A DNA stretch of 64,000 nucleotides, from assembly GCA_945273835.1 (NCBI GenBank), contig CALYPL010000003.1, positions 1 to 64,000 of the forward strand, in the 5' to 3' direction. The position numbers were made by a program, and so were the translations under genes. This document shows, piece by piece, positions 19,891 through 30,830 of the stretch (positions are counted from its first letter, which is position 1; each line of letters starts with the position of its first letter). The notes beneath the pieces are model-generated. The model did no database searches. It was given only the letters and a program-made list of their open reading frames with translations, and was not told the origin of the DNA. Origin of the DNA: an uncultured Dysgonomonas sp. GTDB lineage: Bacteria > Bacteroidota > Bacteroidia > Bacteroidales > Dysgonomonadaceae.

Positions 19891-20966
19891 AACCAACGTT
19901 TACGTTTCATCCATATCCAGATTACAAAACCGATGAGGATAAACAACAGCCATGCTATCATATATCCGTAATAGCAATCGAGTTCGGGCATAAATTTGAA
20001 GTTCATACCCCAAACGCCGACCAAAAATGTCAATGGTATAAAGATGGTTGACACAATTGTAAGCTGCTTCATTATACTATTCATCCTCAGATTATTATTG
20101 TTATAGTATATATCGAGCAGTGAAATTAGTGATTCGTGGAATGACTCCAGATTGCTCAAGGTTATTCTGAGTTTATCGTCGTAATCGTTAAAATAGACTA
20201 TATTTTCGTTCAGGATCAGATTATTTGTGTTACGTAGGAGATTGATTAACTCTTCTCGAAGTGAAACTATGAAGCGCTTGATATGGGTATAATCTAACCT
20301 TCGTATTCTTATGAAAGGCATTATATTCTGATTGTCTTGTCCCAATAGCAGATTGTTTTCAATATCATCAAGTCCATCTTCCATCTCCATAACCGTATTA
20401 TTGTTCAGCGTATTAACTACTCGCAATAATAAATAAAGCAGGTAATCGTTTCCGTTCTGGCGAATAAGCATCTGGTTTTCTTCTAATGCTGCCTGCACAT
20501 CTTCAAAAACGGGTATATCTGATTCTTGGAAACTTACAACATAATTTTCGCCAAGTATGAAAGCAACCTGCATATCTTCGAGGCGGTGATTGTCTTCTTC
20601 TTTGATGTAAAATCCGGGCATCAGAATAAATGTTATTTTGTCGTATGTAACAACTTTAACTACCTGCTGATCAGACATCAGGTCTTTGATATCGAATCCG
20701 TGCAAACCAAATTCATAACAAATAGCGGCTATGCGTTTGGCGTCGGATATGCCGACGATTTTAAACCAGTTTACTTTGTTTGAGTCTATTTCATTTTTAA
20801 GATGGTCAACCGAGGTCAGGTCTTTTACCAGTGTATTCTTTGTATCGTACTGAAGTAGTGTTACCGAGGTTGGTATATTATTATCTCCTTGATAGATAGG
20901 CGTATATAATAGTGGATTCGATTCATTTCTGGCGCGCCGGACTTTTCTATATTGACTTTCGTTCAT
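19887..20966 (-). CDS. corA: CorA family magnesium/cobalt transporter
   Basis: C-terminal TM1 ending VGVWGMNFKFMPELD (GMN motif) and the YGYMIAWLLFILIGFVIWIWMKRKRWF tail. Confidence 0.95.
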   Translation of the reverse strand: MNESQYRKVRRARNESNPLLYTPIYQGDNNIPTSVTLLQYDTKNTLVKDLTSVDHLKNEIDSNKVNWFKIVGISDAKRIAAICYEFGLHGFDIKDLMSDQQVVKVVTYDKITFILMPGFYIKEEDNHRLEDMQVAFILGENYVVSFQESDIPVFEDVQAALEENQMLIRQNGNDYLLYLLLRVVNTLNNNTVMEMEDGLDDIENNLLLGQDNQNIMPFIRIRRLDYTHIKRFIVSLREELINLLRNTNNLILNENIVYFNDYDDKLRITLSNLESFHESLISLLDIYYNNNNLRMNSIMKQLTIVSTIFIPLTFLVGVWGMNFKFMPELDCYYGYMIAWLLFILIGFVIWIWMKRKRWF

Positions 20967-21101
20967 TCTAAACTTTTTTTCTGGTCAAAAATAGTTAAAC
21001 ATATAATGAACCGAGTTGGTTTATCTGAAAATTTATAAAAATCTTCCGACATTTCTATATTAACTATTGTATGGGTGGCAGAATGTGTATTGGCAAGTTT
21101 G

Positions 21102-21791
21102 TCAGCCTCGGAGTATATTGATGGCTTGCTGGCTAAATACCATCAAGATTAATACGTAACAAATAATGGATACAGCGATATATTTTTTTTGGTATTTGTA
21201 GCAGTCTTTGATTTTTGCGATGCTGGAATCAAAAAGTTTATGGGTAATGAACATGTGCAATTTATATATCATATAACCGATAACGATGCCCACGATGGCT
21301 CCGCAAATGACATCGGATATAAAATGTACTCCCAAATATATGCGTGAATAGCTTGACAGTAGAGCCCAAAATATAACTACCACGCTGTAAATCCGATAAC
21401 GAAACAGTAATGATGTGAATATAGCGAATCCGAATGAATTTGCCGCATGGCTCGACATGAAACCATATTTTCCGCCCCGATAGTTGAATACGGTTTTTAC
21501 CTGATCCATAAAGAGTGGATGATAGGTTGGTCGATATCTTTCGAAAAACGGTTTACAGATTGTGGATGTAAATTGATCACACAGCAGAATGACTATCGCG
21601 ACTCCAATCAGGATGGGTATCCAATCGCAACACTTTTTTTTATATATAAAAGCAAACAGAAAAATTACAATCAGCGGTATCCAAATCGCCAGACTTGAAA
21701 AGATCCACATAATGTAATCAAGCATCTGATAGTGTGACCCATTGATCAGAAAAAATAAATCCCTCTCGTATGGGAGTATTTTCTCAAGCAT
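21102..21791 (-). CDS. PAP2 superfamily phosphatase
   Basis: KPFFERYRPTYHP, GFMSSHAANSFGFAIF, SRIYLGVHFISDVICGAIVG. Start placed at MLEKILPYERD; a -7 motif at 21815-21822 lies between this and the track start. Confidence 0.92.
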   Translation of the reverse strand: MLEKILPYERDLFFLINGSHYQMLDYIMWIFSSLAIWIPLIVIFLFAFIYKKKCCDWIPILIGVAIVILLCDQFTSTICKPFFERYRPTYHPLFMDQVKTVFNYRGGKYGFMSSHAANSFGFAIFTSLLFRYRIYSVVVIFWALLSSYSRIYLGVHFISDVICGAIVGIVIGYMIYKLHMFITHKLFDSSIAKIKDCYKYQKKYIAVSIICYVLILMVFSQQAINILRG

Positions 21792-22098
21792 AATTTTTCT
21801 GTATTTTATATACACAAATATATCTGACAAATTTGAATTAAATCTGAATATATTATTAATTTATTGTACAATTATTTTTTTAACTAAATATTGTTTAAAA
21901 CATTGTAAATGTTATAGATTGAAGTTATTATCAGAAATTTCGGTATGTATTTTTAAGAAAAATAATATTCAACTCGGTATAGATAGTATTATTTTTTTTA
22001 GATTCAGTTATTTAGTAATAGCATACATTTTGTTCTTAATTTTATTTATATTGTTTTTTTTATACTTTTGAAATTATTTAGTTAAATAAACGCTCGGA

Positions 22099-22443
22099 AT
22101 GACAAAGTCATTTTTATTATTTTCTGTGATTTTTTTTCTTTCGTCATGTAGTTTAAGTTACGAATATAACCTCAATCAGATGAGCAAAGGGCTTGAACGT
22201 CATTTTCAATACAACGACCAAGAAAAGAATATTATTACCAAAATAGACTTTATTAAACCATTATCATATATCAAGTTAGGCAATGATGACAGAGTGATGC
22301 AAGACGATGTTTATCTCGCACGCTTTTACGTGAAGGGAAAGTGGATGAACGACGGAAGTTCATTGGTTTATAATATCAATGATACGATAGCCTGTTATTT
22401 TGATAAAAACATGAGATATCTGAGAATGAAACCCAACGAATAG
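22099..22443 (+). CDS. Small predicted lipoprotein, unknown function
   Basis: Signal/lipobox MTKSFLLFSVIFFLSSCSLSYEYN; 14 bp upstream of the ABC ATPase. Confidence 0.75.
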   Translation: MTKSFLLFSVIFFLSSCSLSYEYNLNQMSKGLERHFQYNDQEKNIITKIDFIKPLSYIKLGNDDRVMQDDVYLARFYVKGKWMNDGSSLVYNINDTIACYFDKNMRYLRMKPNE

Positions 22444-22457
22444 AATTTTATACTTAA

Positions 22458-23630
22458 TTGATTAAAATAATGACAAACTTGACTAACTACTTAGACGAGA
22501 TTAAGCAAATGTTTATTTTCGGTGATTGCAAATTAATTTTAAAACGCATCATAGACCTTACTCTCGATTCTCAAAACATTGAACAATATAGTAAAACCGT
22601 TGATTTGTTAGATTGGATTGACCTGAATGAAGCAAATACTGTCAGCATTACTGAAAAATTGCAGGAGAGGTTTAATGAACTGGCCGAACTGTTATTGAAG
22701 CAAACGGCTGATTTTAACAACAATCCACTTATCACAACGGTTGATTTGACAAAAACTTATGGAAATGCAGCATTTCGGTTAGGACCTGTGAACTTAACTA
22801 TCCACGAAAGGGAAATTATCGGTTTGGTTGGCGAAAACGGTAATGGTAAAACAACTTTATTGCGTTCGCTTTGTAGGGAACTGAAACCAACGAGCGGCTC
22901 AATCAGTTATCATTTTGATTATACTGATAATTACGATCTGCGTTCAAAGTTGATTTATATTCCCCAACGAACTAAAGTTTGTAAAGGCGGACTTTTGGAA
23001 AATTTGAGCTTTACGGCCGCTATTTATGGCCTGAAAGGTAAGGAAAACATATTGATGGTAGATCTTGTCATCGCCCGAATGGGACTACGCAAGTTCCGGA
23101 ATTACTCGTGGAAAAGTCTGTCATCGGGATATAAGATGCGCTTTGAGTTGGCGCGTGTTTTACTTCAAAAGCCCAAAATATTAGTGATTGACGAGCCTCT
23201 TGCTAATCTTGATATTATGGCTCAGCAGACTGTGCTCGATGACTTCAGGCATATCGCTAAATCGCCTTTCAGACCAATGGGAATTGTGCTTAGTTCGCAA
23301 CAGCTGTACGAAGTGGAAAAGGCATCGGATGAAGTTATTTTCCTTAAAAATGGTGCACCCCGCAATCTTGTCAAAAATGAGACTAATCAACCTGACGAGA
23401 TTAAGCAATTTATTATTGAGTTTGAATCTGATTGGAAGCAAGAAGCTTTATATGAATTGTTACTACAATCCGGCTTAAGCAGTCTGAAAATGAATGGAGG
23501 TACTTATATCGCCAATTTCCCCGATACCTTTAAGCAGGAAGATTTTTTTAAAATAATATTTGAAAACAAAGTTCCTGTAAACTATTACCGAAACATAACA
23601 AATTCTACAAGACGCTTTTTTATATCATAA
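22458..23630 (+). CDS. ABC transporter ATP-binding protein with about 90-aa N-terminal extension
   Basis: GLVGENGNGKTTLLRSL (Walker A), LSSGYKMRFELARVL (signature), ILVIDEPLANLD (Walker B). The first ~90 residues are helical and not part of a standard ATPase domain. Confidence 0.92.
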   Translation: MIKIMTNLTNYLDEIKQMFIFGDCKLILKRIIDLTLDSQNIEQYSKTVDLLDWIDLNEANTVSITEKLQERFNELAELLLKQTADFNNNPLITTVDLTKTYGNAAFRLGPVNLTIHEREIIGLVGENGNGKTTLLRSLCRELKPTSGSISYHFDYTDNYDLRSKLIYIPQRTKVCKGGLLENLSFTAAIYGLKGKENILMVDLVIARMGLRKFRNYSWKSLSSGYKMRFELARVLLQKPKILVIDEPLANLDIMAQQTVLDDFRHIAKSPFRPMGIVLSSQQLYEVEKASDEVIFLKNGAPRNLVKNETNQPDEIKQFIIEFESDWKQEALYELLLQSGLSSLKMNGGTYIANFPDTFKQEDFFKIIFENKVPVNYYRNITNSTRRFFIS

Positions 23631-23641
23631 TATTACTTCAT

Positions 23642-25171
23642 ATGAATAAAATACAAAAATACATACTTACGCATTATCCCATTATCTGGAATATCAGATT
23701 AGTCCCCATGCTGTTCTTAACTCTGATCATGCATATATTATTCTACCTGATAGGTTATATTTTTGGGAATACTGACTTCAACGAGATTATCTCATATTAT
23801 CATTCAAGCGTATATTATTCGATATATTTGCCTCTTCTCTATCTACTATCAATAATTACTGCTACATTAATTCTGATCAGTTGGTTTGTGTTTTATATGC
23901 GCAACAACAGAATCGCGAATTACTATCCGGCTAAAACCAAACAAATGTATGGAGAATGGATATTAATTTTTATAATTATCGGTTCAGCCGTGTTTATTCC
24001 TTATAGCCTTCGGCTGGGATTATCCGATCGAGCATTATATATCATAAACTTAAACAAGGCAGATGAAAATAAAGTTATCAAAACATTACAAATGACTGAA
24101 GTTCTAATACCAAACGATATCAAACCAGTCATCAGATGCAACATTGACTCTTTAAAACATTATGCCAACGACTCAGATTCAGCTAAATTATCAGTATCGC
24201 AAACTCCATCTCTGCTAAACTACTCTGATGACAGTTCATACATGTATTATGAAATAAATAATAAAAATCGTAATGAAAACATACTAAAAGTGAAGCAATG
24301 GTTAAGAGATGGACAGACGGATAGTATACGTGCATTGATGAATGATTTTTACCAATTGTTACTCAAACACAATTTAGTTGAAGATAATACACTCAAACCC
24401 GATCAATGGTTTGAACGCATTTACAATCCCCCTTATTTCAATATTAATCATAATAATATAATATTACGTGACTCAAGTGAGATCGATTATAAGATTGATT
24501 ATAATGCTGTAAGAAAAGAAATTTACTTACCTGGTACCTTTAGTACAGATACAATCTATGTAGGAAATCAAGAAAACATAGATGATTACGTTTTAAACAT
24601 CTATCCGGTTTTACAGTTTAACAATCTGCAGGATATGTATAATAGAATTATAACTTGTACTAAAGATTTCAAAAGTAGGAGTGAGGTGCCATTGCTGCTA
24701 TTCATAACCGTGTTAATATCAATATTCATATTATCCATCCGTTTAACAAATACTGCATCATGGTTCAAAGCATTCATCATATGCGGTATAGCATTTTTAT
24801 CGCTGACTTTTATGGATTTAATCCTTATATTTGATTCTGGGTATCATTTCATTTTAGTTCCATTATTCGGATTGATTCTAACCATTACTACCGTCACGAA
24901 CCTGTGTTATAAAATAATGTTTTCACGCTCCAAAGGCTTTTCTAATGTGACAGCAAACATCTTTTTATGGTTTATACCTTTGATTATACTTATAATATAT
25001 TTTCTGCTGTCAATATTAATAGATGAAACGAGGTATTCATATATACATGAAAATGAGTATGTCATGTTACTTGAAAAAAATCTGTTATGGATAAATCTTG
25101 CGTTTACAATTGTCATCATGTATCCTGTAATGGCTTTTCTACGTCGTTGGAAAGGCTTACCCGATGAATAA
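23642..25171 (+). CDS. Large membrane protein, candidate ABC permease-like subunit (paralog 1)
   Basis: MNKIQKYILTHYPIIWNIRLVPM..., two N-terminal TMs, AKTKQMYGEWILIF, ~200-aa loop region, C-terminal TM block; starts 11 bp after the ATPase. Confidence 0.75.
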   Translation: MNKIQKYILTHYPIIWNIRLVPMLFLTLIMHILFYLIGYIFGNTDFNEIISYYHSSVYYSIYLPLLYLLSIITATLILISWFVFYMRNNRIANYYPAKTKQMYGEWILIFIIIGSAVFIPYSLRLGLSDRALYIINLNKADENKVIKTLQMTEVLIPNDIKPVIRCNIDSLKHYANDSDSAKLSVSQTPSLLNYSDDSSYMYYEINNKNRNENILKVKQWLRDGQTDSIRALMNDFYQLLLKHNLVEDNTLKPDQWFERIYNPPYFNINHNNIILRDSSEIDYKIDYNAVRKEIYLPGTFSTDTIYVGNQENIDDYVLNIYPVLQFNNLQDMYNRIITCTKDFKSRSEVPLLLFITVLISIFILSIRLTNTASWFKAFIICGIAFLSLTFMDLILIFDSGYHFILVPLFGLILTITTVTNLCYKIMFSRSKGFSNVTANIFLWFIPLIILIIYFLLSILIDETRYSYIHENEYVMLLEKNLLWINLAFTIVIMYPVMAFLRRWKGLPDE

Positions 25172-25190
25172 GACAAATCAGCCTTTATAA

Positions 25191-25257
25191 TGCGGAAATA
25201 TGATTTAAAAATAACGCAGTTTCTTAACAAAACAGCTTGATTATAAATATTTCCGCA
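25191..25257. repeat. 11-bp perfect inverted repeat flanking 45 nt between the two membrane paralogs
   Basis: TGCGGAAATAT at 25191-25201 and its reverse complement ATATTTCCGCA at 25247-25257. Confidence 0.85.
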
Positions 25258-25297
25258 ATATATTGTAAAATCATCTGAGAAAATAAAATAATCGTAA

Positions 25298-26683
25298 ATG
25301 AATAAAATACAACAATTCTTACTTACTAACTATCCAACCATCTGGAATGTAAAATTATTTCCGATATTGCTATTACTCATATTAGTCCATTTATTAATGG
25401 TTTTTATAGGCTTCAAAGTAGAAAAATTGGATTTTGAACATATATTTTACAGTTTCGGATCTGCAGATTCAGATAGGGAACTGATCCTAAAATTAATATT
25501 ATGTTGTTCTGTACTTATCGCTATTCTTTTATTTATCGGATGGCTGGTTTACTATGCACGCCACAATAGACTAAGTAATCATTATCCCGCTAAAACAAGA
25601 CAAATATACGGAGAATGGCTCCTTGTGTTCAGTATTATCTTAATGATTACGGCTATCCCCTTCAGTTTTATGGAAGGGTGCAGATTACGAGGAAAGTCAA
25701 CAGCCGATATAGAAGAAGTAAATGATGCGCTAAAAACATTATATTTGGCACAAATACTCATACCAAATGATAGTTATTCGTATAGATGTAATTATATAGA
25801 GCAAACAAATTTAATTCCCTTACCCGATAGTTTAGCAAACAATTTAAATAATCCTGATATAAGAAGTACCTATTTTCTTGACGACAATCAATATGAAATA
25901 TTTAAAGAAAATAAATACATCGGCAATTCAATTCTATATTTAAAAAAAGAAACTGTATATGCTAATAAAGTTAAACAATGGCTCATTGATGGTGAAACAG
26001 ACAGTATACAGGCAGTAATGATTGCTTTTGAAAAATTAATTACCAAAGCAGACATAAAATACCCAAACATTATTACAGCTGAGCAGTGGTTTAACCGTAT
26101 TTACCATCCCCCCTTCTTCCCCGTTAACAAAAGAACAATGATAGGAGATTATAATTATGAATATAATATGACAAAGCCTATATTGCCTTTTACAGTATTT
26201 ACAACAAGGTATGAATATATTTTAAGTTGCCATACAAATAGCATTTATTCCAATGATACGCTACTGACCATATTTTGCATAGCTACTTTACTCTCTCTTT
26301 TAGTAATGGCGGCAAAGATAACAAATTTAAAAAATTGGATTAAATCATTCATCATCGTGGGATTAATATCATTATTCAGCATTATTTTAACAATGATACT
26401 GTCGGAATTTAAAACTTTTATGATAATGTGTGTCATCACTTTTATCATCAGCTTCATTTACATAATACATCATGTGCTAATTTCAGAAAGCAAAAATCAT
26501 TCAGCAATTATTATCAATATATTTATATTCCTAATACCCTTCTTCATACCTTTATTGTATAAAATTTGCCCTATTGATTATAGTTTCACTAAAATATTAT
26601 GGTACAATCTTGCAATAATTTTGGTCGTTATGTACCCTATCCTAAAACTTTTACGCAGTTGGAAAGGATTGGCAGAAGAATAA
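25298..26683 (+). CDS. Large membrane protein, paralog 2 of the 23642-25171 product
   Basis: Shares MNKIQ-x-LT-x-YP-x-IWN start, YPAKTRQIYGEWLLVF, VKQWLIDGETDSIQAVM, QWFNRIYHPPFF and C-terminal R-W-KGL-x-E with paralog 1. Confidence 0.78.
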   Translation: MNKIQQFLLTNYPTIWNVKLFPILLLLILVHLLMVFIGFKVEKLDFEHIFYSFGSADSDRELILKLILCCSVLIAILLFIGWLVYYARHNRLSNHYPAKTRQIYGEWLLVFSIILMITAIPFSFMEGCRLRGKSTADIEEVNDALKTLYLAQILIPNDSYSYRCNYIEQTNLIPLPDSLANNLNNPDIRSTYFLDDNQYEIFKENKYIGNSILYLKKETVYANKVKQWLIDGETDSIQAVMIAFEKLITKADIKYPNIITAEQWFNRIYHPPFFPVNKRTMIGDYNYEYNMTKPILPFTVFTTRYEYILSCHTNSIYSNDTLLTIFCIATLLSLLVMAAKITNLKNWIKSFIIVGLISLFSIILTMILSEFKTFMIMCVITFIISFIYIIHHVLISESKNHSAIIINIFIFLIPFFIPLLYKICPIDYSFTKILWYNLAIILVVMYPILKLLRSWKGLAEE

Positions 26684-26703
26684 GTTTAACAATCAAATAA
26701 ATA

Positions 26704-26747
26704 AAAGCGGTTTAGAATGAAGAAACTTTAAACCGCTTTATTTTTAT
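26704..26747 (+). terminator. Rho-independent terminator of the ABC cassette
   Basis: AAAGCGGTTT ... AAACCGCTTT then TATTTTTAT. Confidence 0.85.
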
Positions 26748-26808
26748 ATAAACACTTCAAAAACAAAATGGTCTGAATCTTATCCGATAAGAATACCAAT
26801 TTCCATAA

Positions 26809-26842
26809 AAAAACACCTCGTCTCATAACAATAAGACGAGGT
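26809..26842 (-). terminator. Rho-independent terminator of the atp operon
   Basis: ACCTCGTCT ... AGACGAGGT with A-run on the left of the plus strand (U-tract on minus). Confidence 0.85.
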
Positions 26843-26866
26843 ATTATAATTTTTATAAGAAGTATC

Positions 26867-27751
26867 TTAACCTTCCAGTGCTGAAGCACCTCCGATGATA
26901 TCAAGCAATTCGTTAGTAACCGCTTGCTGACGAGATTTATTATACTCCTGTGTCAAATCCTGTATAAGCTCGTTAGCATTATCAGTAGCTACCTGCATAG
27001 CCATCATACGTGCCGCATGTTCCGATGCATTAGAATCAAGTAAAGTAGCATACAGTTTTGAATACAACACCGTAGGGATCAGACTCTCAAGAATCTCCTC
27101 CTTAGACGGTTCTAAAATGTAATCAGTCTGAGCAGCACTATCCCCATTAGCATCTTCTTTCTTTTTTGAAAGATCAAACGGCAAATAAGTATATGTATTA
27201 AGCAATTGCGTACCGGTCGATACGAAATGATAATAAATAATAACCACTTCGTCAATCTCCTTATTCACATACTTCGCAATCAACTCTTTAGCTAAATTCT
27301 GTACTTCCTGAAACGAAGGTTTGTCAGCCATGGCATTATAATCGCCCTGAACATTCAGACCTATTTTTCTGATAGCATCATCCACCTTCTTACCAATCGG
27401 ATAGATGAGAATATTATCATCACCCAAGTGCTTTTTATTATCATACACAGCTTTAAATTCTTTGATAACATTCGCATTAAACGCTCCGCAAAGACTTGAG
27501 TTAGACGAAAACACAACTATCGCCGTGCGTTTAACTTCACGCTGCTGTGTAAAAGGCGAATCGTATGATACATCCGAAGCCAGAAGATTGGTAAGAATAG
27601 CATCCAACTTTTGCTGATAAGGCAGGAAGTTGGTAATAGCCATCTGGGCTTTGCGCAACTTCGATGAAGAAATCATCTTCATGGCTGAAGTGATCTTCTG
27701 CGTGCTTTTTACAGACCCAATCCTACTTCTTATTTCTTTAAGTGATGCCAT
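26867..27751 (-). CDS. atpG: F1Fo ATP synthase subunit gamma
   Basis: MASLKEIRSRIGSVKSTQKITSAMKMISSSKLRKAQ; C-terminal YNKSRQQAVTNELLDIIGGASAL. Confidence 0.97.
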   Translation of the reverse strand: MASLKEIRSRIGSVKSTQKITSAMKMISSSKLRKAQMAITNFLPYQQKLDAILTNLLASDVSYDSPFTQQREVKRTAIVVFSSNSSLCGAFNANVIKEFKAVYDNKKHLGDDNILIYPIGKKVDDAIRKIGLNVQGDYNAMADKPSFQEVQNLAKELIAKYVNKEIDEVVIIYYHFVSTGTQLLNTYTYLPFDLSKKKEDANGDSAAQTDYILEPSKEEILESLIPTVLYSKLYATLLDSNASEHAARMMAMQVATDNANELIQDLTQEYNKSRQQAVTNELLDIIGGASALEG

Positions 27752-27758
27752 AATTCAA

Positions 27759-29345
27759 TTACTTTTTATACTGAGACGAAATGCTTTCGGCTACCTTCTT
27801 CAATGTATCCTCAATACTATCATCAATTTTTCCGGCTTTCAGAACATCAAGCACATCAGTCTGATGCTTCATCTCTAAAGTTCGCAAAAATTCAGTTTCA
27901 AATTCATGTACTTTGTCGGTAGGTACATTGCGCAACAACCCTTTAGTTCCACAATACAGAATGGCGATTTGTTTTTCAACAGACATCGGTGAATATTGAG
28001 GCTGAACAAGCAATTGCGTATTCTTCTGACCTTTGTCGATAGTCATTGCCGTAACAGGGTCAAGATCGCCACCAAACTGGGTAAACGCCTCCAACTCACG
28101 GTACTGAGCCTGATCTATCTTCAGAGTTCCGGCAACCTTTTTCATTGATTTTATTTGTGCCGAACCTCCTACACGTGACACCGAAATACCGACGTCAATT
28201 GCGGGACGCAGACCTGAGTTAAACAGATTGACATCAAGGAATATCTGTCCGTCAGTAATAGAAATCACATTGGTAGGGATATATGCAGATACGTCTCCGG
28301 CTTGAGTTTCGATGATAGGCAACGCTGTGAGTGAACCGCCTCCTTTAACTTTACCTTTCAAGCTTGGCGGAAGGTCATTCATCTGCTCCGCTACTTCTTG
28401 CTGACCGATAATTTTAGCGGCACGTTCAAGCAAGCGTGAGTGCAAATAGAACACATCGCCCGGATAGGCTTCACGTCCCGGCGGACGACGAAGAATCAAT
28501 GATACTTCACGATAAGCCACAGCTTGTTTTGAAAGGTCATCATAAACAACTAAAGCATGTCGACCTGTGTCACGGAAATATTCTCCGATGGCAGCTCCTG
28601 CAAATGCTGCGAAATACTGCACCGCAGCCGGTTCTGCTGCTGTACCTGATACAACAACGGTATATTCAAGCGCACCTTTTTCGTGCAGGATTTCCACGAT
28701 ATTTGCCACAGTAGATGCTTTCTGACCGATGGCTACATATATACAGTAGACAGGTTCGCCTGCTTCAAAAGCAGCTCTCTGATTTATAATTGTATCAAGA
28801 GCAATAGCTGTTTTACCTGTTTGGCGGTCACCAATGATTAGCTCACGCTGACCTTTACCAATGGGTATCATCGAGTCTATCGCTTTAAGACCTGTCTGGA
28901 GTGGTTGGGTTACAGGCTGACGGAATATTACACCGGGAGCTTTGCGTTCAAGGGGCATTTCCAACAACTCACCGGTAATTGGTCCCTTGCCGTCTATTGG
29001 TTCTCCAAGAGGTGTTATTACACGTCCAAGCATACCCATACCCACATTGATGGAGGCTATGCGCCCTGTACGTTTTACAACAAAGCCTTCTTTTATCTGA
29101 TCGGACGGACCGAGAAGCACGGCACCCACATTGTCTTCTTCAAGATTCATCACAACGGCTTTTATACCGTTGTCGAACTCAAGAAGTTCGTTGGCTTCGG
29201 CATTCTTCAATCCATAGACACGTACCACTCCATCTCCAACGGTTAGCACAGTTCCCACTTCATCAAACTGTACACGGCTGTCAATGTTTTCGAGCTGCAT
29301 CTTCAGGATATTGGAGACTTCGCTTGCTTTTATATTTTCAGACAT
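27759..29345 (-). CDS. atpA: F1Fo ATP synthase subunit alpha
   Basis: [67 protein letters not shown]. Confidence 0.98.
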   Translation of the reverse strand: MSENIKASEVSNILKMQLENIDSRVQFDEVGTVLTVGDGVVRVYGLKNAEANELLEFDNGIKAVVMNLEEDNVGAVLLGPSDQIKEGFVVKRTGRIASINVGMGMLGRVITPLGEPIDGKGPITGELLEMPLERKAPGVIFRQPVTQPLQTGLKAIDSMIPIGKGQRELIIGDRQTGKTAIALDTIINQRAAFEAGEPVYCIYVAIGQKASTVANIVEILHEKGALEYTVVVSGTAAEPAAVQYFAAFAGAAIGEYFRDTGRHALVVYDDLSKQAVAYREVSLILRRPPGREAYPGDVFYLHSRLLERAAKIIGQQEVAEQMNDLPPSLKGKVKGGGSLTALPIIETQAGDVSAYIPTNVISITDGQIFLDVNLFNSGLRPAIDVGISVSRVGGSAQIKSMKKVAGTLKIDQAQYRELEAFTQFGGDLDPVTAMTIDKGQKNTQLLVQPQYSPMSVEKQIAILYCGTKGLLRNVPTDKVHEFETEFLRTLEMKHQTDVLDVLKAGKIDDSIEDTLKKVAESISSQYKK

Positions 29346-29430
29346 AATTTATTAATTCTAATTTAGTAATGTGCCGATGTGCCAATTGTTATATGTGTAT
29401 TGACATATCCGTTTATTAGCATATGTATGA

Positions 29431-29985
29431 TTACGCCATTTTACTGTTTTCTTCTATAAACCGCTTCTTGATGCGTTTGAGTTGTGAACGTACGCTGGCA
29501 TCTATCCGATAGGTATCGAAAAACAGCATGAAGCCTCCGTCTATTTCGGGGTTTACTTCGGTCTGAAAATCCAATACTCCGGGTTTGATTTTCTGCACCA
29601 GTTGTTTCATTTTTTCTACAACTTCTTTATCGACAGGGGCTGCGGTTATCAGTTTGCCGGTATTTATATGCTTCATATCGCAATAAGTACCACAATATGA
29701 TGATGCGATGAATTGTAATATGGTTTCACGTTTGTTTTTCAAGACTAAATTCAAGAAACGGGACGTGATTTCACTTACTTCATTGCCGATGGCGGCTTTT
29801 ATCAATGGCAGTTTATCTTTCGTTGTCAACATAGGATTGTCCATTGCCATACGCAATTGAGGCACATCCACAAAGGTTTTCGCCAATGTTTTCATTTCAG
29901 AATACACTGTGTCTTCGGCTTTGTTGTCTATTGCATATTGCAACAGGGCTTTCGCATATCGCTTCGAGATTGTTCCTATATTCAT
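29431..29985 (-). CDS. atpH: F1Fo ATP synthase subunit delta
   Basis: ISKRYAKALLQYAIDN...NPEIDGGFMLFFDTYRIDASVRSQLKRIKK; operon position. Confidence 0.94.
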   Translation of the reverse strand: MNIGTISKRYAKALLQYAIDNKAEDTVYSEMKTLAKTFVDVPQLRMAMDNPMLTTKDKLPLIKAAIGNEVSEITSRFLNLVLKNKRETILQFIASSYCGTYCDMKHINTGKLITAAPVDKEVVEKMKQLVQKIKPGVLDFQTEVNPEIDGGFMLFFDTYRIDASVRSQLKRIKKRFIEENSKMA

Positions 29986-29991
29986 ATCTTA

Positions 29992-30489
29992 TTAAGATTT
30001 AGACACCAGAGCTTCATCAACCAGGCGATCAATCATTGATATTTGAGCTTTCGGATCTTTTAATGACTCACGAAGCACTTTTTCTGCTACGTCAACAGAT
30101 AGTTCTGCTACCTGACGACGGATGTCGCGTATAGCTTGTTCTTTTTCAGACTGTATCTGTTTACGCATGTCTTCGAGTTCTTTTTGTCCGGCTGCTTTAG
30201 CCTGCTCACGCGCTTCAGCAACTATGCGGTCGCGCGTGTCGGCGGCTTCTTTCAATATCTTCACCTGCTCTGCCTGTGCCGATGCTATAATTTCATCGCT
30301 TTGTTGCTTAATATGTGCCAACTGTTCGTTAGCCTGATGCGCTGCATCCAGTGAGTCATCGATGTACTTTTTACGGTCGTTAACCATCTTGGTTATTACG
30401 GGAAATCCGTATTTGGCAAGTATAAAGAACACGAAGCCAAAACATATCAGCATCCAAAAAACAAGACCAAATTCAGGTTTTAAAAGCAT
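29992..30489 (-). CDS. atpF: F1Fo ATP synthase subunit b
   Basis: N-terminal [28 protein letters not shown] followed by a long charged helix; operon position. Confidence 0.95.
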   Translation of the reverse strand: MLLKPEFGLVFWMLICFGFVFFILAKYGFPVITKMVNDRKKYIDDSLDAAHQANEQLAHIKQQSDEIIASAQAEQVKILKEAADTRDRIVAEAREQAKAAGQKELEDMRKQIQSEKEQAIRDIRRQVAELSVDVAEKVLRESLKDPKAQISMIDRLVDEALVSKS

Positions 30490-30507
30490 ATTTATTGTCT
30501 TTTTTTA

Positions 30508-30783
<276 letters not shown>

Positions 30784-30830
30784 TTAAGTTATTTAATTAT
30801 TCGATTGATTTATTTTCTTTTATTGATTTA

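Noticed and set aside
21742-22071. 109-aa ORF rich in Ile/Leu/Phe near the PAP2 gene
   Set aside because: Starts antisense to the PAP2 coding region and runs through an AT-rich promoter region; hydrophobicity follows from poly-T content.
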